From contig NC_088301.1 of NCBI RefSeq assembly GCF_032854445.1, positions 13,634,281-13,698,280 on the forward strand: DNA of 64,000 nt, read 5' to 3'. The DNA is from Liolophura sinensis. Taxonomy: Eukaryota > Mollusca > Polyplacophora > Chitonida > Chitonidae. The notes under the pieces were generated by a model. That model did not search any database and was not told the origin of the DNA. It saw only the letters and a list, made by a program, of their open reading frames with translations. Every line of letters starts with the position of its first letter. Within the stretch, counting starts at the first letter, position 1. Made by a program: the position numbers and the translations under genes. Positions 1-11,080 of this stretch are shown here, one piece after another.

Positions 1-950
1 GTATGTTACAATTAAACATGAAGCACGTTCATTATCTGTTTCAAAGAGATGGAATGAAGGGTAACGGTATTAAACACCAAACCAATAAACAAATACATTT
101 AATTGGGTCATATGGTCCTGTTCTCTCATTGTGTCCAGTTCCTACGGAAGAAAATTATTGATTGAATTAATTGAATAATTATTCGACTGAATGGAACTTC
201 AATGACAAATTTAATATCCTTGGGTATACGTCGTACAAACACCAATCTAACAAATAAATAAATTAACAAATTTATAAATATCGCATTCACATGGTTTTTC
301 TTTTACACGCGATTGATCTATTTATTAACCAGCCTGTATATGTTTGATTGATCAAACTGGTTGATTAATTTGCAATTTGAAAACAGCTGATCACACTGAT
401 TGCTTGGTTACTTGGCCCACTATACATGAGCACAGAGCTGTTGCTAAGCGCAGGTTAAACACGAATAAAACCAGTTAAGGAGAAGTCCTGCTGCTGTGAT
501 AGATTACAATGGGAATTATTTGGGGATTAACTGAAAACAGATCAGTAGGCCGAGGTCGATCGCCCCAAGTCTGCTTCAGTGCGCATGACCGGACATTCCT
601 GTACAAATCAGATCCCCCCGCACTTTCCCCTACAAGGCACGACCGGAAGTCGATTGTGGGGTACATTACTGAGATCAAGCACTATGTTTTATGAGAGCAA
701 TAACCTTGCTGATTTATTGGTAACGTGGCGTTATTGCCAGAGTACAAAGATGCCATGCGTAATGGAAGTGAGTCGTCTATAGGAAAGATCCCACTACCAA
801 TGATACAGTCTTCGCTGATTCGATCTGTGACACTGTAGGAATGAGAAACTGACGGCGGTTTGGCAGAGGAGAACAAAAGAGTATTAGAGTACAGGTGCTG
901 TTTTTTTTTATATTTCTTCACTTAATTCCCTTGCGTTCCATTTCCACGGC
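1..950. other. Unique sequence, no identified feature
   Basis: AT-rich sequence with short open frames on both strands that overlap one another and show no recognisable domain, signal peptide or exon chain. I see no repeat family member and no RNA gene here. Confidence 0.5.
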
Positions 951-1165
951 AACGATCAGGTTTATGAGTAAAATACACGAGAATGCGCAGGAAACCAGGT
1001 TTATGGGTAAGAGAAACCAGACAGAGTGCAGAGCAAACTAAGGTAAGGTATAAAAGAAACCAGAGAAAGCGCGGGGAAACCAAATTTATGGGTAAGAGAA
1101 AATAGACAGATAGCAGAGGAAACCAGATTTACTGGGAAGAGAAATAAGACATAGCGCAGACAGAA
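951..1165. repeat. Degenerate ~42-bp tandem repeat
   Basis: A unit containing GGAAACCAGGTTTATGGGTA followed by AGAGAAACCAGACAGAG recurs about five times. The word TTTATGGG or a close variant begins at 961, 1000, 1085 and 1128, with a weaker unit between 1000 and 1085, giving a period near 42 bp. The units are diverged, so this is an old minisatellite. A short minus-strand open frame across it (1001-1207) is a by-product of the repeat. Confidence 0.7.
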
Positions 1166-1864
1166 GCAGAAGACCCCATTCTCTTTCATAATCTGCTGAT
1201 GTTTCAAAAAGTCATTTAAGTTCTCAGTTAATGGCCCACGAGAAAGGCCATCATGTTAAAAGCTGTGTCATCGGACAATGCACGCGATGTACAGGTGTTC
1301 GACAAATCAGGTGACGTAAAACCGCAGACTACCTTTCATCAAATTTCATTTAAAAAAAAACAAGGAAAAAGAAATACAACACTGAAAAGTGAAATGGCAA
1401 CTGGCAACATCTATCAGGTTATACAGGCCTATGACGTTAACACATTCAGATAAAATAAGAAATAGCAAGGTTTAGATGGCCGAATAGTTTTAGAAGTTTT
1501 GCCAATGTCATCTTATGCCAAGTCTATACACACGGGGCTTTTAATAGCAATGGAGACGTCAGGGCTTTCCATGAATCATTATCAGCCGCTAGATATCATA
1601 TTACTTCATAATAGGTCGAGTAAAACATCTATAAGCCCGATGTGGAGAGACTTTTTATATATGTATTGCTGCGTTCCTTTAAAAGATGTGGAGGAACACC
1701 TGTGCCTTGAGGCCTGGACACCATTCATCCAGCTCAACAATGCCCATTTCCATTTGAACTGTGCCGATTCTCCTGAAAGTCTCACGAAACTAGAACACAA
1801 ATGATTATTCGTGACAAGTGATTATTATCATTGATTATTAACGTTGGAACATGTAATTATGTAG
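1166..1864. other. Unique sequence, no identified feature
   Basis: Two small plus-strand open frames (1253-1453, 66 codons; 1499-1804, 101 codons) lie here. Neither translation resembles a family I know, and a minus-strand frame of similar quality overlaps the second. I call no gene. Confidence 0.45.
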
Positions 1865-2001
1865 CCAGGGACAGGTTTCATGAAACGCACTTTAGGTTAA
1901 GTAGCCCTTGGCTAAGTGTCCTTCACATCTCTACAACATATGTTGTCTTGGCAGTTAAGGGCTTACTTAGCTAAGTGCACTTTTATGGAACCGGCCCCAG
2001 G
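1865..2001. mobile_element. Palindromic MITE-like element (MITE-1), 137 bp
   Basis: The left arm begins CCAGGGACAGGTTTCATGAA and the right arm ends with the imperfect reverse complement of the same sequence, TTATGGAACCGGCCCCAGG. Inside, TTAGGTTAAGTAGCCCTT on the left pairs with AAGGGCTTACTTAGCTAAG on the right, so nearly the whole element can fold into one hairpin. The ends match in about 16 of 21 positions. It is far too short to encode a transposase, so it is non-autonomous. Invertebrate MITEs with ends of the form GGGGCCGGTTTCAT are common, but I cannot assign a superfamily. Confidence 0.75.
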
Positions 2002-2189
2002 TATAGTAAATTTTATTATCGCTTTGAAACTCCAGTTAAAACTGATCCTAACTATTCAGCGTCCATATTCTTGTAGTATTGTTGCTCGATATACCCTGAT
2101 GTTGTGGTCTTACATTTCGTCTAAACCGGAATGAGGCTTCGGATAAATCTGTCTTTAGCTGCGACGTACAGTTCGACAAGTCGCTTTGT

Positions 2190-2425
2190 ATGTTCGTCAG
2201 TCGGTAGGTCCATCAGTCGGTAGGTTCGCTAGTCGATAGGCCCGACAGTTGGTAGGCCGGGCAGTCGGTAGACCTGGCAGTCGATAGGTCCTGCAGTAGG
2301 TAGGTCCGGCAGTCGATGTGCCCGGCAGTCGGTATGTCCGGCAGTCGGCATAGGCCCGGTAGTCGGTATATCCGGCAGTCGGTAGGCCCGGCAGTCGGTA
2401 TAGATCCGACAGTCAATCTTTTGAC
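2190..2425. repeat. 16-bp minisatellite
   Basis: About 14 tandem units of the form GGCAGTCGGTAGGTCC, with frequent substitutions and a few 1-4 bp insertions that shift the phase. The minus-strand frame through it (2213-2473) encodes a repetitive peptide rich in LPG, TD and CR and is an artefact of the array. Confidence 0.9.
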
Positions 2426-2807
2426 AGTGTGTGTTTTAGTATAGGCCATTCGCTTAACGAGGGGCAAATTCAAAACAACGTCGATGTTTTGAGCAAATTC
2501 TCAACTAATGTGAATATGCGTGTGTTAAAGACAAAATAACTTTATAAACAACATGTTAACTATGTAGCCCATGTTGTATTACTACGTTTAATATAATTCT
2601 TCTTAATTAGTTAGTGTCATCTATTTTCGTCTAATGAGACGACGCTACTGAAGAACGTTTATGGCTTCTCTTATTGACTTAAAACAAGGCACTTTTCAGC
2701 TAGTCGTAAACAGGTGCCATATGACAATACCAGTATTTCTTAACTGGCATGTCGTGAACTGCTCATGAACTAAATGTAGTATTACTTATTAATATAAGAC
2801 TGGATCG
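2426..2807. other. Unique AT-rich sequence
   Basis: No repeat, RNA or coding signal recognised between the 16-bp array and a SINE tail fragment. Confidence 0.4.
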
Positions 2808-2862
2808 TCGTCATATGACTGAACAAATCCTAAGTACGACGTGAAACCCGAAGGATACATAC
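2808..2862 (+). mobile_element. SINE-C/D tail fragment
   Basis: TCGTCGTCATATGACTGAA followed by AAGTACGACGTGAAACCC is the 3' tail shared by SINE-C and SINE-D. No body or head is recognisable upstream, so this is a 5'-truncated or decayed insertion. Confidence 0.75.
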
Positions 2863-3610
2863 ATATGATTGGAGGCGAAAACAGAAAGACGATCGTATGA
2901 TATTTTTAGGAAGTATTTAATTCTGTCAGGTTTGTTTTCCAATAGGTATCGCTAATTTATATGGTATAAAAAAAACTTCAGTGTACATTTTTAAAGTTCT
3001 CGACGGTCGCAGTGCGCAGTAATAAGGTCGTTAATCAAATTCGATATGGCTGCCCGCAATGCTGACAATGATCGATCGCCTACTTCCGTTATTTTGCCTC
3101 ATAGATTTTTTCCCTTGCCATATTATCTGGAAAAGAGAATTCTTCAATACTTGAGGCAGAAATGTCATACTATCTCATATCCATCATCCGGACAACTGGT
3201 CAGCTGTAAAAATAGCTGTTGATATAAGACGTAAGTTGACTGAAGAAATCTTGTAACAGATGGGTGCGCAATCTTGAATTAGGCAATACTAAATCTAGAT
3301 AATAATCGACAACTCTATTTGTGCTTATTTGTGCTTATATAGCAAGCGCAACTTCAAAGTGTATTCGCTGATCAGGATTAATTCCAAAATAACTCGTGAC
3401 ACAAATTATATGTTAACATAATTAAACGTGAACCCTCAATTAATTCAGTATGTAATTAAGCCAATACAATATAGAAAATGAATCGACACCCAGAAGGGCT
3501 AGGTAATATATATTCATAGTGTCGAATAAGATTGTAACCTTGGATACATGAATGGTCGCAATCAAAGCCCAACTAGGGTTCATATTTTGATTAACGGTAC
3601 CTTATAAACT
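2863..3610. other. Unique AT-rich sequence, no identified feature
   Basis: No open frame worth calling and no recognised repeat. Confidence 0.4.
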
Positions 3611-3852
3611 AAGATGCAACACGATTTGGATACTGATTTAATTTATTCACCTAGAACGTGCCTAGAAAACTGTTGACTGTTTTTTCTTTGTAAGAATCCG
3701 TCCTGATGTCCTACTTTATACGTTTCCTATAGTTCTTTAGTGGTCTGTGTTGAATGCTGTGTAGGAAAGCATTCTTACGACTATCTACCCGTTGCGTCAT
3801 TTTGGTTGACGGCTGGTATATGAATGTCTGTTTCAACGCCCAGATTCATTTA
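3611..3852 (+). mobile_element. Repeat E, copy 1 (near full length)
   Basis: One of six copies of a dispersed ~250-bp repeat of unknown class. Diagnostic words in order: CACGATTTGGATACTGATTT; CACCTAGAACGTGCCT; GAAAACTGTTGACTG; AGAATCCGTCCTGATG; ATAGTTCTTTAGTGGT; GGCTGGTATATGAATGTCTG; AGATTCATT. The order and spacing match the copies at 8940, 10727, 12623, 14900 (minus) and 48500 (minus). No coding frame or terminal inverted repeat is evident. Confidence 0.75.
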
Positions 3853-5094
3853 AGATGACCAGAAAGCTGTAAAAGAGCTACCTTTTGGTGTCGAGGGTTT
3901 ATTGCTATGATGACGTGGAGAACACTACAGTCAACATTCGAGATAGATTCTCGAGAATCCAGAGACGCCAAGATTTCTGCAGATGAGATGTGTCGTGCAA
4001 AAAGAATTACTCTGGTGACTGTTCTACTGTACTATTTTAAATATGCTGCTGGACGAAGAGCGATAGAATGAAAGCTAGCAAAACTGGATGGATAACTTTG
4101 TTGTTTAGCCACAGATCCTTGATGATACATTACAGAAAGAAAATGAGCACCCATCGCTCAATAGAAACGCCTGTTTTCCATAAATTTATGTCTTGCTACT
4201 GCTAATATTTATGTTCCATTGCCTCGCCCTCTCCCCCACCCCCTCTTCAATTGAAACCCGCCGTATTGCCATATAGCCCCGTTTCACTCTGTAGCTCTCC
4301 TTCCATCAGCATACAAAAACCAGGCTCGGGATCACGAGACGATCTTTGACTGAAGTCAAAATATAAGTCATTAAGCTTGGTATGTTCCATTCCGTTATTT
4401 TACTGTTAATTAGGAAATAATAATTTTAAAGTGATTCGAAATTTTGACTTAAGTCCTATCTATCACACAATCTGTCATGTTCATAGGTATTTATATACAC
4501 TATGATCTCACTCTGTAGAGCTATGATTACATATACTATCACAGCGCTGTCTTATTCCATAGGCTTATCTTGAGCACCTCTGTACTTCCTCATTTGTCTG
4601 TCCGTAGTTACAGTCGTCTCAGCTATTAATTCCAGGTAGGTGTTCCCCTATGTCATATCTAGTAAATCAACACAAGCACGAAACTATAGTGTAAACTGTA
4701 CAAATTACAACTCCAACCGCCATGTTTGAATGCATGCACCTCACAATGAGGGGAATGATGTGTACAATTATCACTGCCACTATAAAACAAGTTAGACCGT
4801 TTGACACGCATTCTGGACAATTGCTCAGGATCAGTTTCACCAGTAATGACCTAGAGGGAGCCCATGATCAACACTGATCAATAAAAAAATTCTCAAACAA
4901 TTAAAGAAAAGTTGTTCAAAGACTTTCAAAATATGTTAATTGCTAGTAATGTTAGTAGTTATCTCCCTTGTATGGGCTGTGAGGAGTAGGTAACATTCTG
5001 AACAGTGTTGCGAGAACTTACTAGTGAAAAACAACTGTGCATTGTTGCAGATATAAACCTTATATATCTTGCACAAATTTAGTATGAGCCTCGT
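3853..5094. other. Unique sequence, no identified feature
   Basis: Contains a short pyrimidine-rich patch (CTCGCCCTCTCCCCCACCCC near 4225) and otherwise AT-rich sequence. No open frame, RNA or repeat recognised. Confidence 0.4.
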
Positions 5095-5543
5095 CCGAAA
5101 TTACTCGTTTGATTTTGCCAAATTTTTTTCGGCCAAGGGTGATCCCAAGCCAACAGTCAGAGTGCACCCGTTTTCAGAAACCTGATGCAGTTGCCTGCCC
5201 TTGTCAGATATGTTGAGGCTGTTAGTACAACCATTCGTTTTGAGCTTCACGAAGGAATCTCGGGCCCCACCAAGGAATCTCGGGCCCAAGCAGCATTGGA
5301 AATAACTGATCGACGTGCTTGCGATAAATCGACAGATGAAAAGATAAGGAACTTAAGTGTCTGTAAACTTCAAGTCGTGGAGACGTTTTTGATGCCTTTG
5401 GGTAATGTTTGTCCCAAATGCCGTGACAAACTGCCGCGGCAACTGCATCAGGTTTTTAAACGCTCTGTACGCTCTGACGCTGGTCTGGGGCCATCCTTGG
5501 CCGAATAATAGTTTTTCCAAACCTAACGTCAGAGCAATCTCGG
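5095..5543. mobile_element. Long-TIR non-autonomous DNA element (TIR-1), ~449 bp
   Basis: The outer ends are GTCCGAAATTACTC on the left and the reverse complement of TCCGAGATTGCTC on the right. Inside them, CGGCCAAGGGTGATCCC and AACCTGATGCAGTTGCC on the left (5130-5196) pair with GGCAACTGCATCAGG and GGGCCATCCTTGGCCG on the right (5438-5505). The arms are therefore about 75-100 bp with some mismatches and a spacer of about 240 bp. A 107-codon frame (5185-5508, plus) runs from inside one arm into the other. It includes the residues CPKCRD, half of a possible zinc knuckle, but matches no family I recognise and has no upstream exon. Long imperfect arms with no transposase fit a MITE or an element that has captured host sequence; which of these is unresolved. 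Confidence 0.75.
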
Positions 5544-5566
5544 ACTACAACGAACTAAAACGTTGT

Positions 5567-5591
5567 CGAGATATTTAAGTTAAATATCTCG
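5567..5591. other. Perfect 11-bp inverted repeat with 3-bp spacer
   Basis: CGAGATATTTA, spacer AGT, then TAAATATCTCG. It lies 24 bp outside the right end of TIR-1. It could be a protein-binding palindrome, the footprint of an excised element, or chance in AT-rich DNA. Confidence 0.6.
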
Positions 5592-6755
5592 ATATTGTTA
5601 CGTTTCGTTGCAAACTTAAAGAGGCTTCCGACAGAAGAAGCTTGATGGGAATTTTCAACAACCTTGATGAAATACCTTTAAAAAATGTTCGTCGTTGTCT
5701 CTTACAGGATTGGATGGTAGACCAGATCATAATGGATACATGCCTCATATTCAAAGCCCTGTAACATCTTACACAAAACGCCCCAAGCAAAGAGTCGACA
5801 TTTAAGTACGAAAGCGCGGTGAACACTTCACTTTTTACACGAAGTTATCGGGAAGCCGACTGAACGTTTCTCACAAAGCCACTTTGCACATGAGATTTGT
5901 CGGCGAATCGTTCTTTTTGACAGGTTCTAATTGGCAATTTGCACAGTTTGGTGTGATTTTCGACAAAAAAAAACGCTGAAACAGTAATTAATTCCTCATT
6001 TGGGAAATCCCGTACTGCGTGATGTGAACGTGAGCTATGGCATGGATTTGACCTTGGGTGCCCGCTTAAGGTCGGATAAAAGTGACTGACAGTTCCCTTA
6101 ATGAAAGCCGAGGTAGCGATCACTGGTTGGGTAATTAAGAAGTTCTCAGAGTTGAAATAATCAACCATCGATTACTCCAATTCATTCATCAAACAACACA
6201 TCGCCAATAGATCAACGCTCTGTGAATATAAATACAGTAGAAATCAACTTCAGGTGATAAGAAAACTAACAGGGATTTGCCCAAATGCAAACACACAGTC
6301 GAGATGATTCGCGTGCCTCTTTATATATGTGTAGAATGGGTGGAAGGTGTTACAATAGTCCCTGGATCGTTGTTTTCCTAAAAGCCGTAATTCCGATATG
6401 CGTAGAGCAACAGCAGTTTCAGAACAGGGCGTACTTAGATCCATGGTAAGACGACCCATATCAAAAACACGTGTAAAACACTTTTAGGAAACACCCACTT
6501 GAAAACTAAGACTCGTTACATACATTTAACAAAAAATCACGTATATTACAAGGAATTTTACATCTGCGGATAATCAAGACTGTGAATCATATGAAATAGC
6601 TTTGTAGTATTACATCTTGAGTTATCAGATACTTCACGATATTAGTGAAAGACAAATGTAAAGAATCTCTCGAAACACTAGTAGACCTACTTAGGACATG
6701 TATAAATTATGACGTTAAAGATGCTATACAGGAGATTTTAGTCCAAATATCGATC
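5592..6755. other. Unique sequence with unrecognised short open frames
   Basis: Minus-strand frames at 5575-5826, 5845-6168 and 6250-6459 give no recognisable domains and different frames do not join through obvious splice sites. A plus frame starting at 6645 gives a plausible-looking helical peptide (DKCKESLETLVDLLRTC), but its 3' half overlaps repeat F, which argues against an exon. Confidence 0.4.
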
Positions 6756-6988
6756 AACGAGAATCCAATCGAATCTTGCTTTCATTTTAGAATAGCCCAC
6801 ACAATAACCTTTCATGAAATATCAGCCTCGTCTATGCACGTATTATAGTTCCAAATGGGTAATAAAGTTCTTAAAATTTACAAGGCAGGTCGCATTATTT
6901 CAAACTTTAGAATCATTTTATTTAAGACTATAAATAGTACACGTACGAGCCTGATATTTACTGAAAGGCAACAATTTGAGTTATACAT
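6756..6988 (+). mobile_element. Repeat F, copy 1
   Basis: Matches 13878-14088 over about 230 bp. Shared words include TTTCATGAAATATCAGC, AATAAAGTTCTTAAAATTTA, ATAAATAGTACA, CTGATATTTACTGAAAG and CAATTTGAGTTAT, in the same order and spacing. The class is unknown. I see no TIR, poly-A or tRNA-like head. Confidence 0.65.
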
Positions 6989-8173
6989 AGTAAATACAAA
7001 AAGTTGGATTTGATTCGCGAATATGAATTTTTAGCCAAGACACCTCCTTTATAGCCTATTTAAACTCGACGCTATCTTTTGTTATTAAGGTTGCTACGGC
7101 TTGGTTTTTGCCAGTCATAAACCTGACTGGCGACGATGAAAACACCATTTCTGCCCTTTTTTTCTTTACAAATTTATGCAAAGTATAAATTGTTCAGTAT
7201 TTCAGAATTATTATAAGGCCGATCAAGTAAAGTCGATAATGATATATACGTAGATGTGGTGCTAAAGCTGTGAGCTAACGACATCAGTCCTGATTACTGT
7301 TTTGTCTGAAATACTACTTAATTAAGTCAGTACTACGCTCTCTCCTTCAGTTAAATATCAGTTGTCGCTCCAGTGATGAGAAAGAGTTTTAAAACACGTA
7401 TTGTTTTCTCGCTGGAAACAACAAAGCCTTTCCCCCCAGAAACTGTTCCGTTCATTTCCACATCACGCTAAATTTGTCACACTGAAGACCACATTGAGGA
7501 ACTTCCAAGTAATTGCTAGTCTAAATTCGGAACGCCATGGCTGAAAATAGCGCAGAACGCCAGCGGCAATGTTAGTTTCATTAAGTGACTTTACCGTAAA
7601 TGTGGACTAGAACGTTTTCCCACCCAGCTATTCCCTCTCGCCTCATTTACTCCATCTGTGTAAAGTACACTATGCAATTCTCCCTGCTTTCATTGTCTTT
7701 CTGTAAATCTCGAAAGCGTCTATTTATATTCAGCTCCACAAAGATATGTTATTTCCGTAGTTTTGTTTACCATCCTTCGAGAAGAATGCAGAAGGCGGAA
7801 ATAATTTCATTGCGTACTCCTTTGAGGCATACTGATGAATTCGTAGAGTTACGGGAGGCCGTGATTTCCAAGAAGATTGTTTGATCCACTCTTTATTTCT
7901 CGTTTTCATCATTTTTTTTTCAGTCAGAGAACAGGGCTTACATTATTTTTGAATTACTTGTACAACTGCTTCTAGCATTCACAGTGTGAACGACGGACCA
8001 GTTGATCGCCTACTTCATCAATAAAATAAATAGATTTCATAATTCTGAAAATGAGCAATCACTCTTTGAATCAATCATTCAAACAATAATTCATAGAGCT
8101 ATGGATGTTCTGGTAAGTTTTTATGCTACTCTAATTTTCTGTGACAAGCGAAACAACTATATCTTGTGCTCAG
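6989..8173. other. Unique sequence, no identified feature
   Basis: Small open frames on both strands around 7600-7912 overlap and have no recognisable domain. No repeat or RNA gene seen. Confidence 0.4.
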
Positions 8174-8525
8174 GGCCATCCAACCCACTGTGATACATGT
8201 CTGGCCATCAAACCCACCGCGATACATGTCTGGCCAATATATACACACCTCAACAGATGACAATTGCATGTATGACCGCGATAGATGACCGCTTTACATG
8301 TATGACCATCAAACCCAACGTGATACATACCTGGCCATCAAAGCCACTGCGATACATAACTGGCCATCAAACACGCCACGACAGATGTCTGACCATCAAA
8401 CACACCGCGATACATATACGGCCATCAAACACGCCGCGACAGATGTCTGACCATCAAACACATGGCGATACATGTATAACAATCAAACTCAACTCTGGCC
8501 ATCAAACCCATTATGAAATATGTAC
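8174..8525. repeat. 29-bp minisatellite
   Basis: Unit GGCCATCAAACCCACCGCG followed by ATACATGTCT. Unit starts at 8174, 8203 and 8232 are exactly 29 bp apart. Later units are diverged, with small deletions and CGACAGATGTCTGACC variants. About 11-12 units are present. The 115-codon plus frame within it (8197-8544, HQTHRDTC-type repeats) arises from the array. Confidence 0.9.
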
Positions 8526-8939
8526 AAATCCATGTCAATCATAGAATTACCATGACATGAACAATACGCACGTGAACAATATGTGTTTGTTCCCAGAACG
8601 ACACAACACGTACGAATGTACTGATCAGTCGATTGACTGCGTTTGAACAGTTGTTTACCTGTTAATAGTGTCTAAATATGGTACGAATTCATCCGTATGC
8701 CTCATTATTAAGCCCGTCAGGTGGCAGGGCACATATGTGTGCGGAGTCGTGAAGAACGACAGGCAGCTGAGGTCTGCCATGACTCAATATACAGGTTTTT
8801 ATACAGATACACGAAACTCCACACATAACCTGAAGAGGCACTTCAGTTGTGGACTATAGCTATGAATAACCTTCATCAGATGAAGTTTCGCGACTTGAGC
8901 CTAGGTCATCAACCTTGGTCAACAACTGGGGCCCGCTAC
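8526..8939. other. Unique sequence between 29-bp array and repeat E
   Basis: A 63-codon plus frame (8668-8859) shows no recognisable domain. Nothing else identified. Confidence 0.4.
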
Positions 8940-9190
8940 CACGGTACACGAATTCAACACTGATTTCCCTTATTCGCCTAGAACAGATCTTGCGTCTTAT
9001 TGAAAACTTCTGACCGCTTCTCTTTGCATGATTCCGGACAAAATTCATACTTTATATACTTTCTTAGCTCTTTGGTAGTTTGTGTTATACGTCGTTTTGG
9101 GAAATGGGCTTGTGATTATTGTCCTGGGAAGTCCTTATCCGTTGTCGGCCGTTATACGAATGTCTGTTTCGACACATGACTCACAGGGTC
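8940..9190 (+). mobile_element. Repeat E, copy 2
   Basis: Shares with the other copies TACACGAATTCAACACTGAT, TTCGCCTAGAACAGATCTTG, GAAAACTTCTGACCGCTTC, TTAGCTCTTTGGTAGTTTG, TTATACGTCGTTTTGGGAA and ATACGAATGTCTGTTTCGAC. It is nearly full length and is the copy closest to the apparent consensus in its 3' half. Confidence 0.8.
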
Positions 9191-9298
9191 ACTTCGGGCT
9201 TTGGTCCAAAAGTGCAAGTTAAATTAAACTCATAAATATATTCATCAAATTTTAATCGCTGATTCTGTGATTCGATAGGACAATTTCAGCCAATTTGA

Positions 9299-9497
9299 TT
9301 TATTTATTTGATTGGTGTTTTAGGCCGTACTCAAGAATATTTCACTTATACGACGGCGGCCAGCATTATGGTGGGTGAAAACGGGGCACTGCCCGGGGGA
9401 AACCCACGACCATCCGCAGGTTGCTGTCAGACCTTCCCACGTACGGCCGGAGAGGAAGCCAGCATGAGCTGGACTTGAACTCACAGCGACCGCATTG
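9299..9497 (-). mobile_element. SINE-A, 5'-truncated, with perfect 12-bp TSD
   Basis: Reads on the minus strand from the 3' part of the tRNA-like head (GTGAGTTCAAGTCCAGCTC) through the core (GAGGAAGCC, CCGGCCGTACGTGGGAAGG, CGTGGGTTTCCCCCGGGC, CATAATGCTGGCCGCC) to the tail (ATTCTTGAGTACGGCCTAAA, CACCAATCAAATAAATAAA). The A-box half of the head is missing. The insertion is bracketed by CAGCCAATTTGA at 9287-9298 and 9498-9509. A perfect TSD with 5' truncation is the signature of LINE-type target-primed reverse transcription. Confidence 0.95.
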
Positions 9498-9709
9498 CAG
9501 CCAATTTGAGCATGTAGCTTCAGATATATTGTTTCCTTAAAAAAAGATTAAAGTTTGGAACATAAGCACAAAATGATTTGGTAAAACAGGCCGCTGATGA
9601 AATATGCTCTCATTACAAGCACCAGTGCGGTTTTTGTGAGAATAAGTGTATTTCTTTAGGGAAAAGCGGCGTTATTTGTGGTATTTCTTTAGGAATAGAT
9701 GATAATGAT

Positions 9710-9872
9710 TTTATTTATTTGATTGGTGTTTAATGCTGTACTCGAGAATATTTCATTTATTTGACGGCAAATAAATTATGGTGGGAGGAAACCGGTCAGA
9801 GCCCGTGGAAAACCCACGACCCATGACCAAGTTAGTGGAAGACTTTCTAACGTATGACTGGAGAGGAAGCGC
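9710..9872 (-). mobile_element. SINE-A, diverged 5'-truncated copy
   Basis: Tail and core are recognisable on the minus strand: TTTATTTATTTGATTGGTGT, CTCGAGAATATTTCA, GGTGGGAGGAAACCGG, GACTGGAGAGGAAGC. It is more diverged than its neighbour at 9299 and lacks the tRNA-like head. Confidence 0.85.
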
Positions 9873-10114
9873 ATTGTTGAAATGATTATATAAGTGGAAC
9901 CGTCGCTTGTTAAGCGGATGACTGTCGGAGTTTTTAAGAGGCTATTCAGGAGATTTCGTAAATCAAATCAAATTTTCCGTATTTACCAAAAACAGCTCAA
10001 ATTAATGCCTTTCAGAAAATATCAGATTCGCTTCTGTACTATTTACAACCATAAAATGATTGTAAAATTTGTTATAAAGTCACCCGCGTTATAAATTTTA
10101 CGAGCTTTTGAATC

Positions 10115-10175
10115 GTGAGACGAATCAGTGAAGATGTAGATATTTTGCAAAAGGTAATTATTTGAGCTATTCTAA
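10115..10175 (+). mobile_element. Possible repeat F fragment (copy 2)
   Basis: GATATTTTGCAAAAGG, AATTATTTGAGCTATTCT aligns with the 3' end of repeat F at 6988 and 14088. Only this short piece is convincing. Confidence 0.4.
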
Positions 10176-10726
10176 TATAATAGCAAAAATTCGATTGCAT
10201 TTACGCTGATCGAGTTTTTCCCAAAAGTCTCTTTAAGCACTAGCCCTTTCTGACGGTCGAATCCATACCTCGATATGTCTGCTGCGGCTCAGGTGGTTTC
10301 TTGCCAGCTCCCGTCACCCCCCATCCCCCAACCAACTCACACATTAAAAAAACACCGCAAAAATCCAGATGAAATTAATACTGTCCTTTACTGAAGTCTG
10401 CTGGCATTTCAGCAGGCGCATGCAGAAAAAGTCACTCTGTAGCCGAAGACAACTTGCATTTGATTGATGATTTGAGACCAGGCGTCTTACCCAGGGAAGT
10501 TTGCCAGGCACCTGGTGAAGCCGCTGTTTTCTAGGTTAACCGCTTTCGACTACAGTGTTAAGCACAAATCACACATTAAAATTTAAATGATGTATGGGTG
10601 GAGTAACCTGAAATGATCGGATTATTAAAACACCAAGGTAGTATGTGTGGATTTTTGTGATTTTATGTGAAATTTCTTTTTAGGGATTAGACCAAGACAA
10701 ACATATAACTGATATTCGGATATATG
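10176..10726. other. Unique sequence
   Basis: Includes a C-rich patch (CACCCCCCATCCCCCAACC near 10315). No gene or repeat identified. Confidence 0.4.
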
Positions 10727-10886
10727 TATGATTGCGTCCTATTTCGTACTGTAAATATACTTTCTTAGTTCTGTGGTGGTTTGTCTTATAAGTCGTTTTG
10801 GGGAATTGGCCTTTAGATTATTGACCTGGAACGTCCTTATCGATTGGCGGCTGATATACGAATGTCTGTTTGATAGAAAGATTCAG
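10727..10886 (+). mobile_element. Repeat E, copy 3 (5'-truncated)
   Basis: Begins at GATTGCGTCCTATTTCGTAC, continues with TTCTTAGTTCTGTGGTGG, AAGTCGTTTTGGGGAATTGG and ATACGAATGTCTGTTTGA, and ends at AGATTCAG. It abuts a SINE-D body with no gap. Confidence 0.8.
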
Positions 10887-10887
10887 T

Positions 10888-11080
10888 ATAATGTGACTGG
10901 GTGGGGTATCATGTCGGGTGTCTCGGTATGATACAGTGGTGGCAGCACTTTGCCGGCATGGATACTCCCTGTCAGGCGAAGACACAATATATGTACCACA
11001 CCAATGGACTTTCGTCGTCATATGACTGAAAACTTGTTAAGTACGATGTTAAAACCCATGCATGCATTCATACATAAACT
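10888..11080 (+). mobile_element. SINE-D, copy 1
   Basis: Body words ATAATGTGACTGGGTGGGG, TCATGTCGGGTGTCTCGG, ATGATACAGTGGTGGCAGCA and CTTTGCCGGCATGG are followed by the SINE-C/D tail TTCGTCGTCATATGACTGAA and TTAAGTACGATGTTAAAACC. No tRNA-like head is visible; repeat E sits in its place. Confidence 0.8.

Noticed and set aside
5185-5508. 107-codon frame with CPKCRD as a zinc-finger gene
   Set aside because: Both ends lie in the inverted arms of a transposable element, only one C-x2-C pair is present and no flanking exons are seen.
6645-6848. 67-codon plus frame with a helical, exon-like start
   Set aside because: No donor site where the plausible part ends, and its 3' part lies inside repeat F.
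8174-8525. CRISPR-like array (29-bp repeats)
   Set aside because: Units are contiguous with no spacers, and the surroundings are animal repeats without cas genes.
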